Below, piece by piece: positions 1-10,793 of a stretch of DNA of 64,000 nucleotides. Source of the stretch: Saururus chinensis (Eukaryota > Streptophyta > Magnoliopsida > Piperales > Saururaceae). Below the pieces are notes generated by a model. That model saw only the letters and a program-made list of their open reading frames with translations, was not told the origin of the DNA and did no database searches. The stretch is from the NCBI GenBank assembly GCA_035235625.1, contig CP141145.1:44682668-44746667 (forward strand). The letters run 5' to 3'. The translations under genes were made by a program, and so were the position numbers. Within the stretch, counting starts at the first letter, position 1. The number at the start of each line of letters is the position of its first letter.

Positions 1-1285
1 AGATGCAAAGCCTCATACAAGCTGAACAAGCCCTTCAAATCCTCGCAAATATCTTCGTTCAATGTACCCTTCTTGCCCATGAAGTTCTTGAACGAATCTG
101 CCTTGCCAAAAAACACATTATACTTCATACATGCTCAGCTCATCAAAGGTAAATTACCACTAACAAAATTGGCTAGGCTAACCAATATACAATGAATGCT
201 ACTATTTCCCAACAATGGTTCACTTCTTTAAAATTTAAATCCTATTTTTTATTGTTCTCTCCTCCTGTGACCCTTTATTATTTCCCGACCCTCGCCCCTC
301 CACCCAAATTTTCCTTCTATTCCTCTTCCGGTGCTAGCGGTAATACCGTTCATGCATTTGACAATAGTGCCAGCACCGACATCATCGTGAGCTATGCTTT
401 CAACCGAGTTGGTTCATGGTGCCCCATCCTTTCAACGAAGAGGAGAAGAAAAGGAAGGAAGTTGAGAAAAACAAAGAGAAGAAAAGGAAGGAAGAAGAGA
501 AAAAGGAGGAGTAAGAGAAGAAGTGAGAAGAAAAAAGATATTTACCTCACAAAGTCAATAATGAAAATAAAGCTGATATTTTAACTCCACCTTTCTTTAT
601 GAAACTTGAGGGAAAAATGCTTTAACGACGTTAACTTTTACACGTTAAAACTCCATAAGCCCCAGTCATCAGAGAGAAGGATGAAGTGGAGTTTTAAAGT
701 GTAAATGTTGACGTCGTTAAAGCATTTTTCCCTCGTATTCAACTTGAGCCTTGAGGTGGTAATAACAACGTTCATATATACAGTACCTCGTGAGACGTCA
801 CATCCATACTGCTGTGGTAGACCGACATGCAAAGCAGTTTGATTCGGATCCAGATCCTGTTCCTCTCCCTTGTAGTTATCGATGGGCCTTCTTATTGATA
901 TGATGCCGAGGATACTTCTGATCTCCTCCTCAAAGTGGCAGCTAAGGCCTAAACGCAGGAGGGTATCTATCAGCTCCAGTTGTTTCAACGGTTGCATGTC
1001 CTTCTGGAACAGATGCCGGATTTCCTCCTTCAGCTCCTCTGCCCGTTTTGCAAACGCGCCTCCCTGCATCAACATCGTTGCCTTATTAAAGAAATAAAAA
1101 AACATATCGCATTGCACAATTAAGAAAATATAGTGCCATGAAATAGCTACATCGTTCCCTAGGATAAGTACCACGTATTCACTCTCCAGGGATTGTATGT
1201 CATCGAAGTGCCAGGAGCTTGGCAGGTAATTCGCCGATCGGCGGGTGGTGTTGGCGTTCACATCACAGACCTTGTTCCGGGCCAT
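1..1285 (-). CDS. Terpene synthase, N-terminal part (continues beyond window start)
   Basis: Terpene synthases cyclise or ionise prenyl diphosphates to mono-, sesqui- or diterpenes. Exon 1 (1285 to about 1171) begins MARNK and carries the RRSANYLPSSW form of the RR(X)8W motif, followed by DDIQSLESEY. Exon 2 (1063-787) reads GGAFAKRAEELKEE, then LKQLELIDTLLRLGLSCHFEEEI, the usual second-exon signature. Exon 3 starts near 147 and runs off the edge (GTLNEDICEDLKGLFSLYEA). The ATG at 1285 is chosen because a TATA box lies at 1373-1380 and the in-frame upstream ATG at 1423 is outside the transcript. There is no clear plastid transit peptide, so a cytosolic (sesquiterpene-type) enzyme is the simplest guess. 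The exon 2/3 junction does not join in phase with the best donor (787/786). Either another donor is used or the locus is decaying. The DDXXD active site is outside the window. Confidence 0.85.
608..734. repeat. Fold-back element (MITE-like) inside terpene synthase intron 2
   Basis: Bases 608-655 and 687-734 are imperfect inverted copies of each other, both beginning GAGGGAAAAATGCTTTAACG from the outside. They are separated by about 30 bases, so the transcript could form a long hairpin. It sits in the presumed second intron of the terpene synthase. No clean target-site duplication was resolved, so the superfamily is open. Confidence 0.6.
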
Positions 1286-1372
1286 GCGTGCAGCTGAGTA
1301 AGCCACTAAGCTTTGCACAAAAGGCGATAGGAGTGATGATCGGTGGTAGCGTCTGGTGAAGAGAAGTGCGAA

Positions 1373-1380
1373 CTTATATA
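1373..1380 (-). promoter_or_regulatory. TATA box of the terpene synthase gene
   Basis: The minus strand reads TATATAAG here, 88 bases before the chosen ATG. Initiation about 30 bases downstream would give a 5' leader of roughly 55-60 bases. This supports MARNK as the true start. Confidence 0.6.
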
Positions 1381-1423
1381 GGAGGGGAGTGAAGGTGTGT
1401 GCGAGGACATTTCTGTCAAACAA

Positions 1424-2850
1424 TTGCCTGGCTCCACACGAGTGGCAAGTCTTTTATGAGTCAATGCAAGGATTAACACGACTGGTCTGGATTCCTAGTA
1501 TATATTACGAAAGGCAAATGTCAATATTAAGGGAATCAAATCTATTCTTCTGTCTCAATTTTCCTCTTTTTACTCATATTATAATTTTATGTAATATTCT
1601 CAAAAGATACATGATCTGCTGTAATATTCTGAAGGGATTTACCCCGAATTTATCTCCGAGGGTCTTTCCTATAAATCTTGTACAAACATTATTTTTTTTT
1701 TCCTAAAAATCAATTCCTCTTTAGTCAAGATAGATTGGAGAGGCAATAAGCCAATAACTGCTTCTGACCAGATCAGAATTACGTCAGTGATCTAGCTAAA
1801 CTCAAGCCTTGGGTCTGGTTGGAAATTTGGTGACCCAGATGCACCCATTTAAAAAATATTCTAGGTACAGTTTATGTAGCCTCACTCAAAATTTATTTGG
1901 CCTCACATGTATTATCCAACCAAAAGTTGGGAGAGTTTGTACTTTGAAAGAATTGTTAGGTTATAGTATCATATTCGTTTTGAGTTGGTGTGTTTTTGTG
2001 TTTGTAATGAATTTTTTCCAATAAAAATACACGAGGAAGATCAAGGTCCACTACCCTGAATCATCTACATGACAGATTGACAGAGCTTAGATTCGATATT
2101 TTCTTTTGTATAGTTTGTTCTTTCTGCTTGCTCTTACAAGTTACAAGGGACGCTGTATTCAAGATTTACTCTTCCTTGTTAGAGTTTAATGAACTCATGC
2201 TATGGTGACGTTGAGTTTCATACGTGAGCTACATCAATTTGTAAAACTTTTCATCTTATGGGCTCAATTTCTAAAGAATATGTGCACATTTTAAATAAGG
2301 ATGAGAAGTCTGTCACTCCTTTATTGAGCCTACTTCACTTTTACTAAGGTCTGGCCTGACATATATAGACAATAAATATTTACGGATAGATAATAAATAT
2401 TTACTGACTGTGTGTTAAAAGGGTAGGCTGGATAAATATAGAAGGACTTCGGCTCCCGCACGACAGTGTCAATTCTGTCATCTTGTTGAGCTGTCAAATT
2501 TAAACTAGACAACGCAAAGTGGCGGACAGTGATTCATACGTTATTGAATCGAAATTCCATTGGCCTATTAAAGCGAAGCACACACGTGATACAAACAAAT
2601 CTCATTGAAATATGTGAGCTACAGCTACTAAGCCCCAATCATCATAACCACATTTTCACCAGATAACCGTCAAACTGAGCCCAAGTTAAGACTCGATAAT
2701 TTCATCATTTTTAATCAGTTTGCCTCAGTACCTGCTCTGCAGCGAATCATAGAAAATACAACAAATTACTTGTATTTGTGTAATAAGATTTGCTTCACGG
2801 ATTATAAGTAGCATTTGTATATTTGCAGTAATGAGTTCTGTACAGCTTAA
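1424..2850. other. Intergenic DNA, no gene recognised
   Basis: AT-rich sequence upstream of the terpene synthase. The open frames are short and show no recognisable domain. Nothing else supportable is seen. Confidence 0.5.
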
Positions 2851-2962
2851 TTATTTGCCTATGTGCCAACGTCTGCTTATACCAATGGTGTAACTACCTA
2901 AAGTTTTTCTTTCCTTGTCCATAATCACATTTAGATTGCGAGCCAAAATAAACAGCAATAAT

Positions 2963-3145
2963 CGTTCACAAATTTCAGCAGTCAGAGCCAACTGGCCCAT
3001 TGGTTTGTCGGAATTAATGCTCCTCCCGCCGATTGGCCAACAATATTGACCATGTCCTTGATGCGAAGCGTCGATCAGTTGGTCATTCTTAATTTGTGGT
3101 GGAGAATTTGGCAGTGCAAAAACGTTCAACACATTTTGTACAGCA
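2963..3145. repeat. Dispersed repeat, copy 1 (second copy near 6386-6800)
   Basis: The run GTTCACAAATTTCAGCAGTC and the following bases match the segment from 6386 closely. A second matching patch (GGTGGAGAATTTGGCAGTG, then CAACACATTTTG) near 3100-3140 matches about 6732-6795. The copies are diverged and differ in length between the patches. A minus-strand frame of 116 codons covers this copy but resembles no family I know. It is probably debris of an unidentified transposon or gene family. Confidence 0.45.
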
Positions 3146-3739
3146 AGGGCAACAATATTAATGTTTGTTTTGGAATAGGCAGTGGAAAGCGATACATTCA
3201 AAAATATTTTCCTGTAATTAGCCCAAGTAGCGTTTTAAACATGATACATAAAACGGCAGTACATATAGATAGTGAGTTGCCTTCCTTGATTAAATAACAA
3301 GTGAATAAGGCTTGTTCACATCTGTGTCTGATAATAATTTTACATTAGCCTTTTGTTTATAGACAAAGCCTCTTAATCAGCACACATGACTATAGTCCAT
3401 AGATGTAGCCTCTTTAGCGATTTGGACGAAGATTGTGTTCTTGAATTTTAATTGTTTACTCGCGAGTGCATGAATTGTACTGAAGTATAATTGGTAAAGT
3501 GACGTCGATCCCTCAGAGACTTGAAATCGAAAAACTAAATTTAATATAATTGATTTCAACCTTAATCTAGTCAATAAATTATTAAATAATCGCATATTTT
3601 AAAATCCTAAAATAAGTAAGAATAAAAAATAAAATAAATAAAAGAAGTAAAGTTATTGAAACTACCAAAAATGAGTAATAGAAGATAAAATCCACATTTA
3701 TGAGTAGATCTCGAATTAACGAACGTAACGAATCAAAAA

Positions 3740-5191
3740 ACACGCGAAACAGAAGTTAAGAGAGAAAGTTATGACCTCAAAAAGTGTGTCACATGGGCAA
3801 GACTCACTTAAAAGTGCATGATAACTTACCCATGTGTGATCCAATTTCGAAGGCCTCGTCGATACAAGTCCATCGGTACTATAAACGCCCGATTCCGACT
3901 TCGTGGTAAGAACATATTGCATGTTGAAATTGGAATAATATTTGATTAAAATAATAAAAAGGGGGGAGGGAAGACGAAACTACTGGCAACACCAGGGGCT
4001 TGAGTTGCGGCATGTGGCAAACGCATGTGGACTGTGTGACATGCAGCATCTGCGCGACAATGCGTATGTGCGGCACTTCGTCAACTTGCGGGTTTTTCTT
4101 CTATAAATAGGAAACTCGTGTGAACTTCTAGAATAGTTTTTTTAGCTTGTTTTGAGTTGTTTTTGTCTGTTCAATAGGCATTCTTAGCTAATTTGAGAGT
4201 GTTCTACGCAATGGAAGCATTCATGCCTTGAGTAAGGGGAGGCTTCATCCTTCATCAATGGGCCATTAATGAGAAAAACATCCGTGGGTAAGGGGAGGTT
4301 CTGTTTGCCGCCTACATGCACATAAAGTGAGAAGCGTCTTCTGGTAAAGGGAGATTTTGACTGCCGCCTACAGGTGTAAAGGGTGAGAAAAAACCAAGGA
4401 AAAGGTAGCGTTTGTCCGTCGCCTTCAGGGAAAATGACATAAATATTTTAGAGCAAGAAGTGGCTCTGCCCTCCATCTCCGGACCTAAAGGGATGGACAC
4501 CCTAAAGGAATGAGTAACTCCAAATGCCCGCTACTTCCGGAATTACATGGAGAATCTGATCTTCTGATTTAATATATGATTATATGAAAGCATGTGTTAA
4601 TTAAGATATATGCTCTCCTCTGATCCAATGTGTTTTGATATGCTTTAATCTAATAAGCTCTAATATGTTATGTTTTGATCAAATATGCTCCGATCTGATC
4701 TGATATGGTCATATGAGATTTGATATGATCCAATCTACTCTGATATATTTAGCTACGCTCTATGATATAGCAAGATGTGTGATTCCGTTGATTTGTTAGC
4801 TTCTGTTTAACTTCGATGATTTCTGTATGACTCTGATTAAATATTTAGATATATGTATTTTGATGTATATGATTTTGGACTGCCTGATGTATGTATTAAC
4901 CATTAGGCAAAACTACATTCAAATCCGATCGTATTGGAATAACATTTTAGATGTTATCCAATATATACGTAGGCAACCAATGACATGACAATATTAGCCC
5001 GATTTAAAATAAGATTAAAATTAAGTTTGTTCTGACCTATGCCAATAGAGCGCTTAATCTCTGTAATGCATAGAGGGACATTATGGCTCTCGTACTGAGA
5101 CTCCATTGCTCCTAGTTTTTATGAAAATTATTTAAGTCCGATTTTGTGTCTAGAACCCCTGGCTTAGGTCGATTTCTAAGCCGGGGTGTTA
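3740..5191 (+). mobile_element. Probable LTR of a Ty3-gypsy element (solo or remnant)
   Basis: The right end reads CCGGGGTGTTACA, a very common 3' terminus of plant gypsy LTRs. A TATA-type promoter (CTATAAATAGG, near 4101) sits in the interior, as in an LTR U3/R region. Downstream bases do not give a convincing tRNA primer-binding site and no gag-pol is present. It is therefore best read as a solo LTR or a 3' LTR. The left boundary is not resolved. Inside, around 4230-4430, a motif GGGGAGGTTC...GCCGCCTAC recurs in degenerate form. Confidence 0.45.
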
Positions 5192-5344
5192 CAATTTTCA
5201 AGTAAAGCAGCATGTTCATTCTCATACTTGTGCCTTGTGTCTGAGTTGGTAATGGAGACTGTGCGAGAGAGACTTACATATTCGCCAACTGATATGGTAA
5301 AATCTCATATTAGGGGAGAAGGAGATTTCTGAGACTGAAGGGGA

Positions 5345-5467
5345 GCGTCTCTTCCTCTTACTATTTGAGGCGAAGGAGTGCGATGACACTTTTTCTTCTT
5401 ACTGTTAGGGGCAAAGGAGTATGATGACATCTCTTCCTCTTACTATTGGGGGCGAAGGAGTGCGATG
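5345..5467. repeat. Tandem repeat, 41-bp period, three copies
   Basis: The unit CTTCCTCTTACTATT...GGCGAAGGAGTGCGATGAC recurs three times. Matching CTTA positions fall at 5357, 5398 and 5439, a constant spacing of 41 bases. Copies two and three differ from the first by a few substitutions. The array follows the LTR-like end at 5191. Confidence 0.7.
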
Positions 5468-6160
5468 GCGGTCTTTAGCTTGCGATAGGATAGAGCGGGG
5501 CATTTGGTGCTAAATCTACTCTGCAGGGTAAAATAGGAAGACCACCTCACACTTTCCCACATGTAGTCTAAAGTGACTAGGTATCATACGAAAATTGATG
5601 GACTTGGTCATGGAGATGTGAGGAAAACAACTATTTTTCTTGTGATTCTATGTATTCTCCTGGGTCCCTAACCACGCCCTTAGACTCGGACATGGAGTTG
5701 TCAGGAAAACATCCATTTTATACGTGTTTCTATACCGATCAACATAAAAAATGAAACTGAAAAAAATTAAAACACCAAAAGACAATAAATGTCTACATAT
5801 AAACTGATGGATCTAGAAAAAATGTCACTGTTGCAAAAAAATAATGTAGAAGTGTCACATAAAAAATGAGTGGTCTATGTCTATGCCTAAAATGTTCGAG
5901 TTAAAAGTCCAAACATGACGTCTACGTATCATTTTCACACCATTGATAACATATAAAACTTTACGTCACAATAGCATTACTTTTTATTTATCTGATGCAA
6001 ACTGTAAATAGTTTTTATATAGAGTCTCGTTTAAATGAGTGTGAGCCTAAGTGTCGGATCACATTACTCATGGGCAAATTGGTTTCTTGTCCCGTATATT
6101 GTGTATGGACTCACACACAGACCGAATGCGCCAAAGCTCATACAAACTTCTCCCTTTTAT

Positions 6161-6370
6161 GTACTCCGTCAATTTTAAATTAATAATTTCATTTAGGAAA
6201 AAAATTTATTCTATATTAATAGCTTTATTTTGTTAAATTTAAGTAATTTTGTACTTAAAAAAGAGTAGTACAAGATTATTTTTCCTTCTCTTGGATGTGG
6301 ATTTTACTATTTAATTAAAAATTAATTTTTTTTAATATAGCTATTATTATTATAATACAGAGAGAGTATT
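6161..6370. mobile_element. Stowaway-like MITE
   Basis: It starts TACTCCGTCAATTTTAAATTAATA and ends in a purine-rich GAGAGAGTA. The interior is the family pattern seen repeatedly here: AATAATTTCATTT, then TTAAATTTAAGTAATTTTGTAC, then a WGCTATTATTA tail. Terminal TA duplication is consistent with Tc1/mariner-type MITEs. Confidence 0.6.
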
Positions 6371-6385
6371 TTGGCCAAAAAAAAT

Positions 6386-6800
6386 TGTTCGCAAATTTCA
6401 GCAGTTGGAGCCAACCGGCCCATTGCTTTGTTGGAAGATGCATGCTATCCTAATGTTGAGGGGATGGACGTACGGGATGATGCAACACCGATTATATATG
6501 GGGCCTACTAAATCAATACGCGGTGGCGATCACTTCGGCACAAAGTTTGTATGCCATCTCCTAGGCTTTTGCCGGTAAAGTAGTTTGCATTTTTCTTGTT
6601 GGAATTCTCCAAGTTGGCCAACTTCAATAAGTCTGCCCTCCCTATCCAGCTTCAGTTGGTTCAATCGTAAACCATATGGTATACAGCACTTGTCATTCTC
6701 TTAGTCAATTGGAAGTTTTCGTATTTTAGGTGTGGTGAAGAATCAGAATAACCCTTCACGTTAATTGGCAGTGTAATACACGTACAACACATTTTGGTGC
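6386..6800. repeat. Dispersed repeat, copy 2 (matches 2963-3145)
   Basis: GTTCGCAAATTTCAGCAGTT at 6386 and CAACACATTTTGGTG near 6785 match the copy at 2963-3145. This copy is longer by about 250 bases in the middle. It abuts the MITE ending at 6370. No open frame with recognisable product was found. Confidence 0.45.
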
Positions 6801-7479
6801 GGGCAGAATCTGTAATCAAGCCCCCGGTTCAGCAGTCTAGGAATCATATGGATGTGATGACTTTGGTGTGGAAAACGTTTTGGAACAAGAAGCTGAAATC
6901 GTGACTTGTCAAATTAGTACGGAAGTGGTTAGAAACTTAGAACCACATGCTAATTTGCCGACGGCACGGCAGTATGAGTTTCTGACCTGACCTGTCGATG
7001 TGAAAGAGTCCTGAAAATAACGCCAACCACTTAGATCTTGGGTTGAGATGTATTAATTGTGTAATTCTCACAAAATTGCACGTCAGTTTGGACCTTGCTA
7101 GTAAAGCTTGGTATATATTATTGAGCTGTTCTTTGTGAGTAAGTATTTTTGAAAGAGAATGGGTCTATATATGTACCTTAATAATCTCTACCCATCTTAA
7201 ATTTATGGGTAAAATAGAGTACTGACTACTGAGGGGATTATTAGAGTGCACATAGATAATTTCTTTGAGAAAATAGACATATGTTTGGCCAAGCAATGCG
7301 CCACGCCGCCACCCCATTAGCTTGGCTTCTAACAGAGATTAACTATACCCCCAAACTTTAATCCAGTAGTTTTTCAGCATGATGCACAAGATGTCCAACT
7401 TTTGACCAATTTCTCCTCTTTTCAGCAAAATTATTCACCATTATGGCACAGGTCATCTTAAAAAATGAGCCTGTCCACC

Positions 7480-7680
7480 CCTAAGTAAGCAGCCAAGTGA
7501 ATGGCTTTAACAGCAGCCTATGATTCAATCTCCTCGGGTTCAAGCAAGCTAGGCACCAGATGGCACTTGCATGTGATGATGATCCGGCCATCTGACTTTC
7601 TCGAGAAAACACTAATCCCATAACAACCATTCTCACCAAACAGGGCTCCATCAAAATTTGCCAGTCACCCCTCGCCCTCT
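7480..7680 (-). pseudogene. Non-LTR (LINE-type) RNase H domain remnant
   Basis: Read on the minus strand, one frame gives NFDGALFGENGCYGISVF and then KSDGRIIITCKCHLV, ending near EEIES and AVKAIHLAA. This is the layout of the plant RVT_3-type RNase H found at the end of LINE polyproteins or as domesticated fragments. An in-frame stop follows EEIES, and no reverse transcriptase lies upstream, so it is a dead fragment. A second short piece on the plus strand (7826 on, VNFDGPMLENLIKWGW) resembles the start of the same domain in opposite orientation. Confidence 0.5.
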
Positions 7681-8350
7681 TAATATGGTAAATGGTACGT
7701 GGGGTATGGATAATTTGATAATTTGTACGTCTATTTAGGCCGGTTTGGGCTTTATATATGTTTTTTTTGGGCTTTACATATGTTGTAGGGCCCTGTTTTA
7801 AAGTAAGTTGGTTTCTAACGGACTCTTTCCAGGTTAATTTTGATGGGCCAATGCTTGAGAATTTGATCAAATGGGGTTGGTTTTCTGATTGGGAAAGGCA
7901 CACTCATTGCTTGTTCAAGCAGTATTTAAAGGTAGACAGCTTTAGATGCATAATGTGTAACGGCCAATCGTGCAGTAAAGTCTATTCATGATTTGGGTGG
8001 GGTATTCAGAATGTAATATTTTCGATGGTGATTCATTATCAAGAATACAAGAGAAGAAGGATTCGGAGCAAAAATCGTCAGGCTTTTGGATCTGTATCTT
8101 TCAGGAAACAATATTGCATTGCCTGTCAATACAAGCTCAACTTTTATCTCAATCTATGAATGGTTCTCTGCTATGCATTCATTGAGGATGTTATAGTTTT
8201 CTGTGATGTTTATTCGTGACCAATTCTTTTTTATTAAAATCTAAAGGAAAAGGAAAAAAAAGAAAAAAACTATGGAAATTCATACTCTCTTAGTTTTGTT
8301 AGATAAATGTTGTTGCTAATAGCTTGAGCTGCTAGGAAATAGATTATCTA

Positions 8351-8550
8351 TATACTCCCTACATCTCATATAAATAGTTATATTTAGAAAAATAATAATT
8401 TTTATTAAATAATAAAATCTACATGTAAGAGAAAAAAAACTTATGATACTCATTTTTAAGTACCCAACCACTTAAATTTAACAAAATGGAACTCTTAATA
8501 TAGAACATATTTTTTTGCTAAATGAAGATTTATAGGATAAGAGTATATTT
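8351..8550. mobile_element. Stowaway-like MITE
   Basis: It begins TACTCCCTACATCTCATATAAATAG and ends in GGATAAGAGTATA. The interior carries the family block AAATAATAAAATCTACATGTAAGAG and CCCAACCACTTAAATTTAAC, also present in the copies at 9171 and 26530. Confidence 0.6.
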
Positions 8551-8920
8551 ATTCATATACCAACACCTCTACATGTGCAGTCATCTATCAAATTTTGTAT
8601 GTAAATACACATTGTAAGTGCATACCTGCTTCCAACCGGACTAAAAACTACAACCTACGCTCCAATTCCAAGTTAGATAATTGTTGTTTCCTAATAGTCC
8701 GAGCTTTTAAAAAACACACTATCAATATATATTTATTACATATCCAACAGGTTTTACATTTCATTGCCATAAATTGATTTGATTAGCAACTAATTAATGA
8801 AAAAACTATATGTACATAGCAAATTGCTCCTGGTAGAGATCATATGCTGATACGGTGAACATAATGTTGGTGTCAATTGATTCTTTTCCCATATCACCCT
8901 TCGTTATTTATCTCTTCTTC

Positions 8921-8966
8921 ATGAGCATAAGCATGAGCATGAGCATGAGCATGAGCATGAGCATGT
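8921..8966. repeat. Hexanucleotide microsatellite (ATGAGC)n
   Basis: About six to seven near-perfect copies of ATGAGC occur in tandem, one carrying a G-to-A change. It encodes an alternating HAHAHA stretch in a minus-strand frame that has no other sign of being a gene. Confidence 0.8.
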
Positions 8967-9170
8967 TGTGGTCTGCACATCCCATGTACGTTCCTTGATT
9001 TTTTGAACCATGCCCTTTCCTTGTGATATTCAATAATGTATACTTCTACAAAAAAAAGAAAGAAAGAAAAATCAACTACCAGATTCTGGCCTAAAGAGAT
9101 ATGATCAATACGTGTTAACTCGTCATCCGGTAGAAGGATGAGGAGCACTGGGTGGCTCAAGCATAAAATA

Positions 9171-9376
9171 TACTTCCTCCATCTAATATTAATGTTAATA
9201 ATTGTATTTAAAAAATAATATTTTTTATTAAATAGTAAAATTTACATCTAAGAATAAAAAAGTTGATGATACTTTTTTTCAAGTATCTAACTACTCAAAT
9301 TTTACAAAATAGAGTTATTAATATATAATAAATTTTTTTTTCAAAATAGAGTTATTAATTTAAGACGGAGGGAATG
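9171..9376. mobile_element. Stowaway-like MITE
   Basis: It begins TACTTCCTCCATCTAATATTAATG and ends TTAAGACGGAGGGAATG, with terminal inverted CTYCCTCC/GGAGGGA ends. A duplicated tail (AAAATAGAGTTATTAAT occurs twice, near 9305 and 9343) marks an internal rearrangement. Confidence 0.65.
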
Positions 9377-10228
9377 GATGATTATGAAGTAAGAAAATGG
9401 TGTCGTTGATTGATGAGTCATCCGGCACCTTCGTGCATGTGTAATTGATAACGTCTAAATTGCACGTTATAAACTTGGCTTTCTCACTCAAATTGGAAAA
9501 ACTTAGAAAACTTGTTTGATGCACAGCTGAGAAAGCTGTGTGTCCGCCATCCATCTCTCCAGCTTCCTCATTCTCAGGGTTCAATCTTCCTTTTTCACGC
9601 GTTGCTTGCTTATCCTGCTTTGACGTGCTCCCCTGTCGAAGTGACATATTTCTCCATCTCTATTTGTCTTTTTAGCTTTCACTCTAACGAGAGATTTGAA
9701 TTAAGCAATAACTAACCCCCGTTCCAAGAAAAGAAAAAATTGCTCACTTCTGCCCAGTCCCTTCAAATCATCTTGGAAGGCTTTTACAATCCCTGGGCAG
9801 AGGATCCGTATGTTTTTTTTCTTCTTACATGCGATGGCAGCGAAAGACTATTCGAGCATTCACTCCCTACCTGATCAGCTCCACGTTGTTTCTTCAAAAG
9901 TGATAATAATGATAGTTTCAGCTATGGGGACTTTGGTCGCCAGTGAGTCGATTTCCCTAATGGATTCGTCTTCGGAACCGCCTCCTCGGCTTACCAGGTT
10001 AGATAGCTCAGGCATTATTTTCAGCTTGTCATGCATGTTGTCAATCTGTTCTTTGTTGTTCCAATTCACTCAAGTAAAACGGGCTTCGTCTTCCTATTCC
10101 TCCAATTCATTGTGACGTGACTTCTCCAAGACAAGTTTGGAGCAGTGACTGAGGGAAACCGGGAAATGAGTATAGGGGACACCTTCACCACGAGGGCAGG
10201 TACTGTACGTTAACATAATATTAATAGC
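9377..10228. other. Non-coding or decayed sequence with short unrecognised frames
   Basis: A minus-strand frame (10069-9875) reads MPELSNLVSRGGGSEDES and continues for about 45 codons, and a second (9647-9360) overlaps it loosely downstream. They could be fragments of one disrupted gene but match no family I recognise. No promoter or splice pattern was convincing. Confidence 0.3.
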
Positions 10229-10625
10229 TACTCAGATGCTGACTGGGCAGGGGATCATAATGATCGTCGCTCAACCACCGGAAATTGTTTCTTCCTCAAC
10301 GACAATTTAATCTCATGGCAAGCAAAGAAACAACTGACCATATCACGCTCAAGCACAGAAGCAGAATATAGATCTCTTGCCACTGCCTCAACTGAGATGA
10401 TCTAGATCGAATATATTCTTTAGGAGATTGGTAGCTAAAGATTGCTCCCTAACCTTCAGCTTGCGGGGGGCTGTTAACGGACTCTTCTTAGTCCTATCAA
10501 GCCTTGACTTCCACGATCTCCAAATACCATTATCTCAAAGGAACTCTACACTATGGTTTATCCTTTACTCCATCCCTATGCCTCACCCTCCAAGGCTACT
10601 CAGATGTTGACTGGGCATGGGATCA
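10229..10625 (+). pseudogene. Ty1-copia RNase H/RT fragments, plus orientation, rearranged
   Basis: Bases 10229-10405 encode [19 protein letters not shown] and [13 protein letters not shown], the copia RNase H core, then hit a stop after EMI. Further downstream, 10505-10625 encodes KYHYLKGTLHYGLSFTPS and LQGYSDVDWAWDH, which belongs upstream of that core in an intact polyprotein. The order is thus scrambled. The same domain occurs inverted immediately to the right. Confidence 0.75.
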
Positions 10626-10628
10626 TAA

Positions 10629-10793
10629 AATTATTATTTTAAGTCTTTCTTATTGTTTTAACTACTCTCTTTGTCTCAAATTAATAGCTCTATTTAATTT
10701 TTATAAATAAATTTATTTTATTTTATTTTAAAAAATACATTAATTTAGGACAAATGGAATATTAAAATTGTCAACCCAAGTTTAATACTAGTA
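10629..10793. repeat. 165-bp block carrying a Stowaway-like end, copy 1
   Basis: The block from AATTATTATTTTAAG to TTTAATACTAGTA is repeated almost exactly at 12001-12162. It contains ACTCTCTTTGTCTCAAATTAATAGCTC, the 5' end of the Stowaway family seen elsewhere here, but lacks the usual 3' GGAGGGA end. It sits between the oppositely oriented copia fragments. Confidence 0.7.

Noticed and set aside
192..584. 130-codon plus-strand ORF ending in a Lys/Arg-rich run
   Set aside because: It lies in the terpene synthase intron on the other strand. The basic tail is only an AG-rich low-complexity tract (430-540), and no domain is seen.
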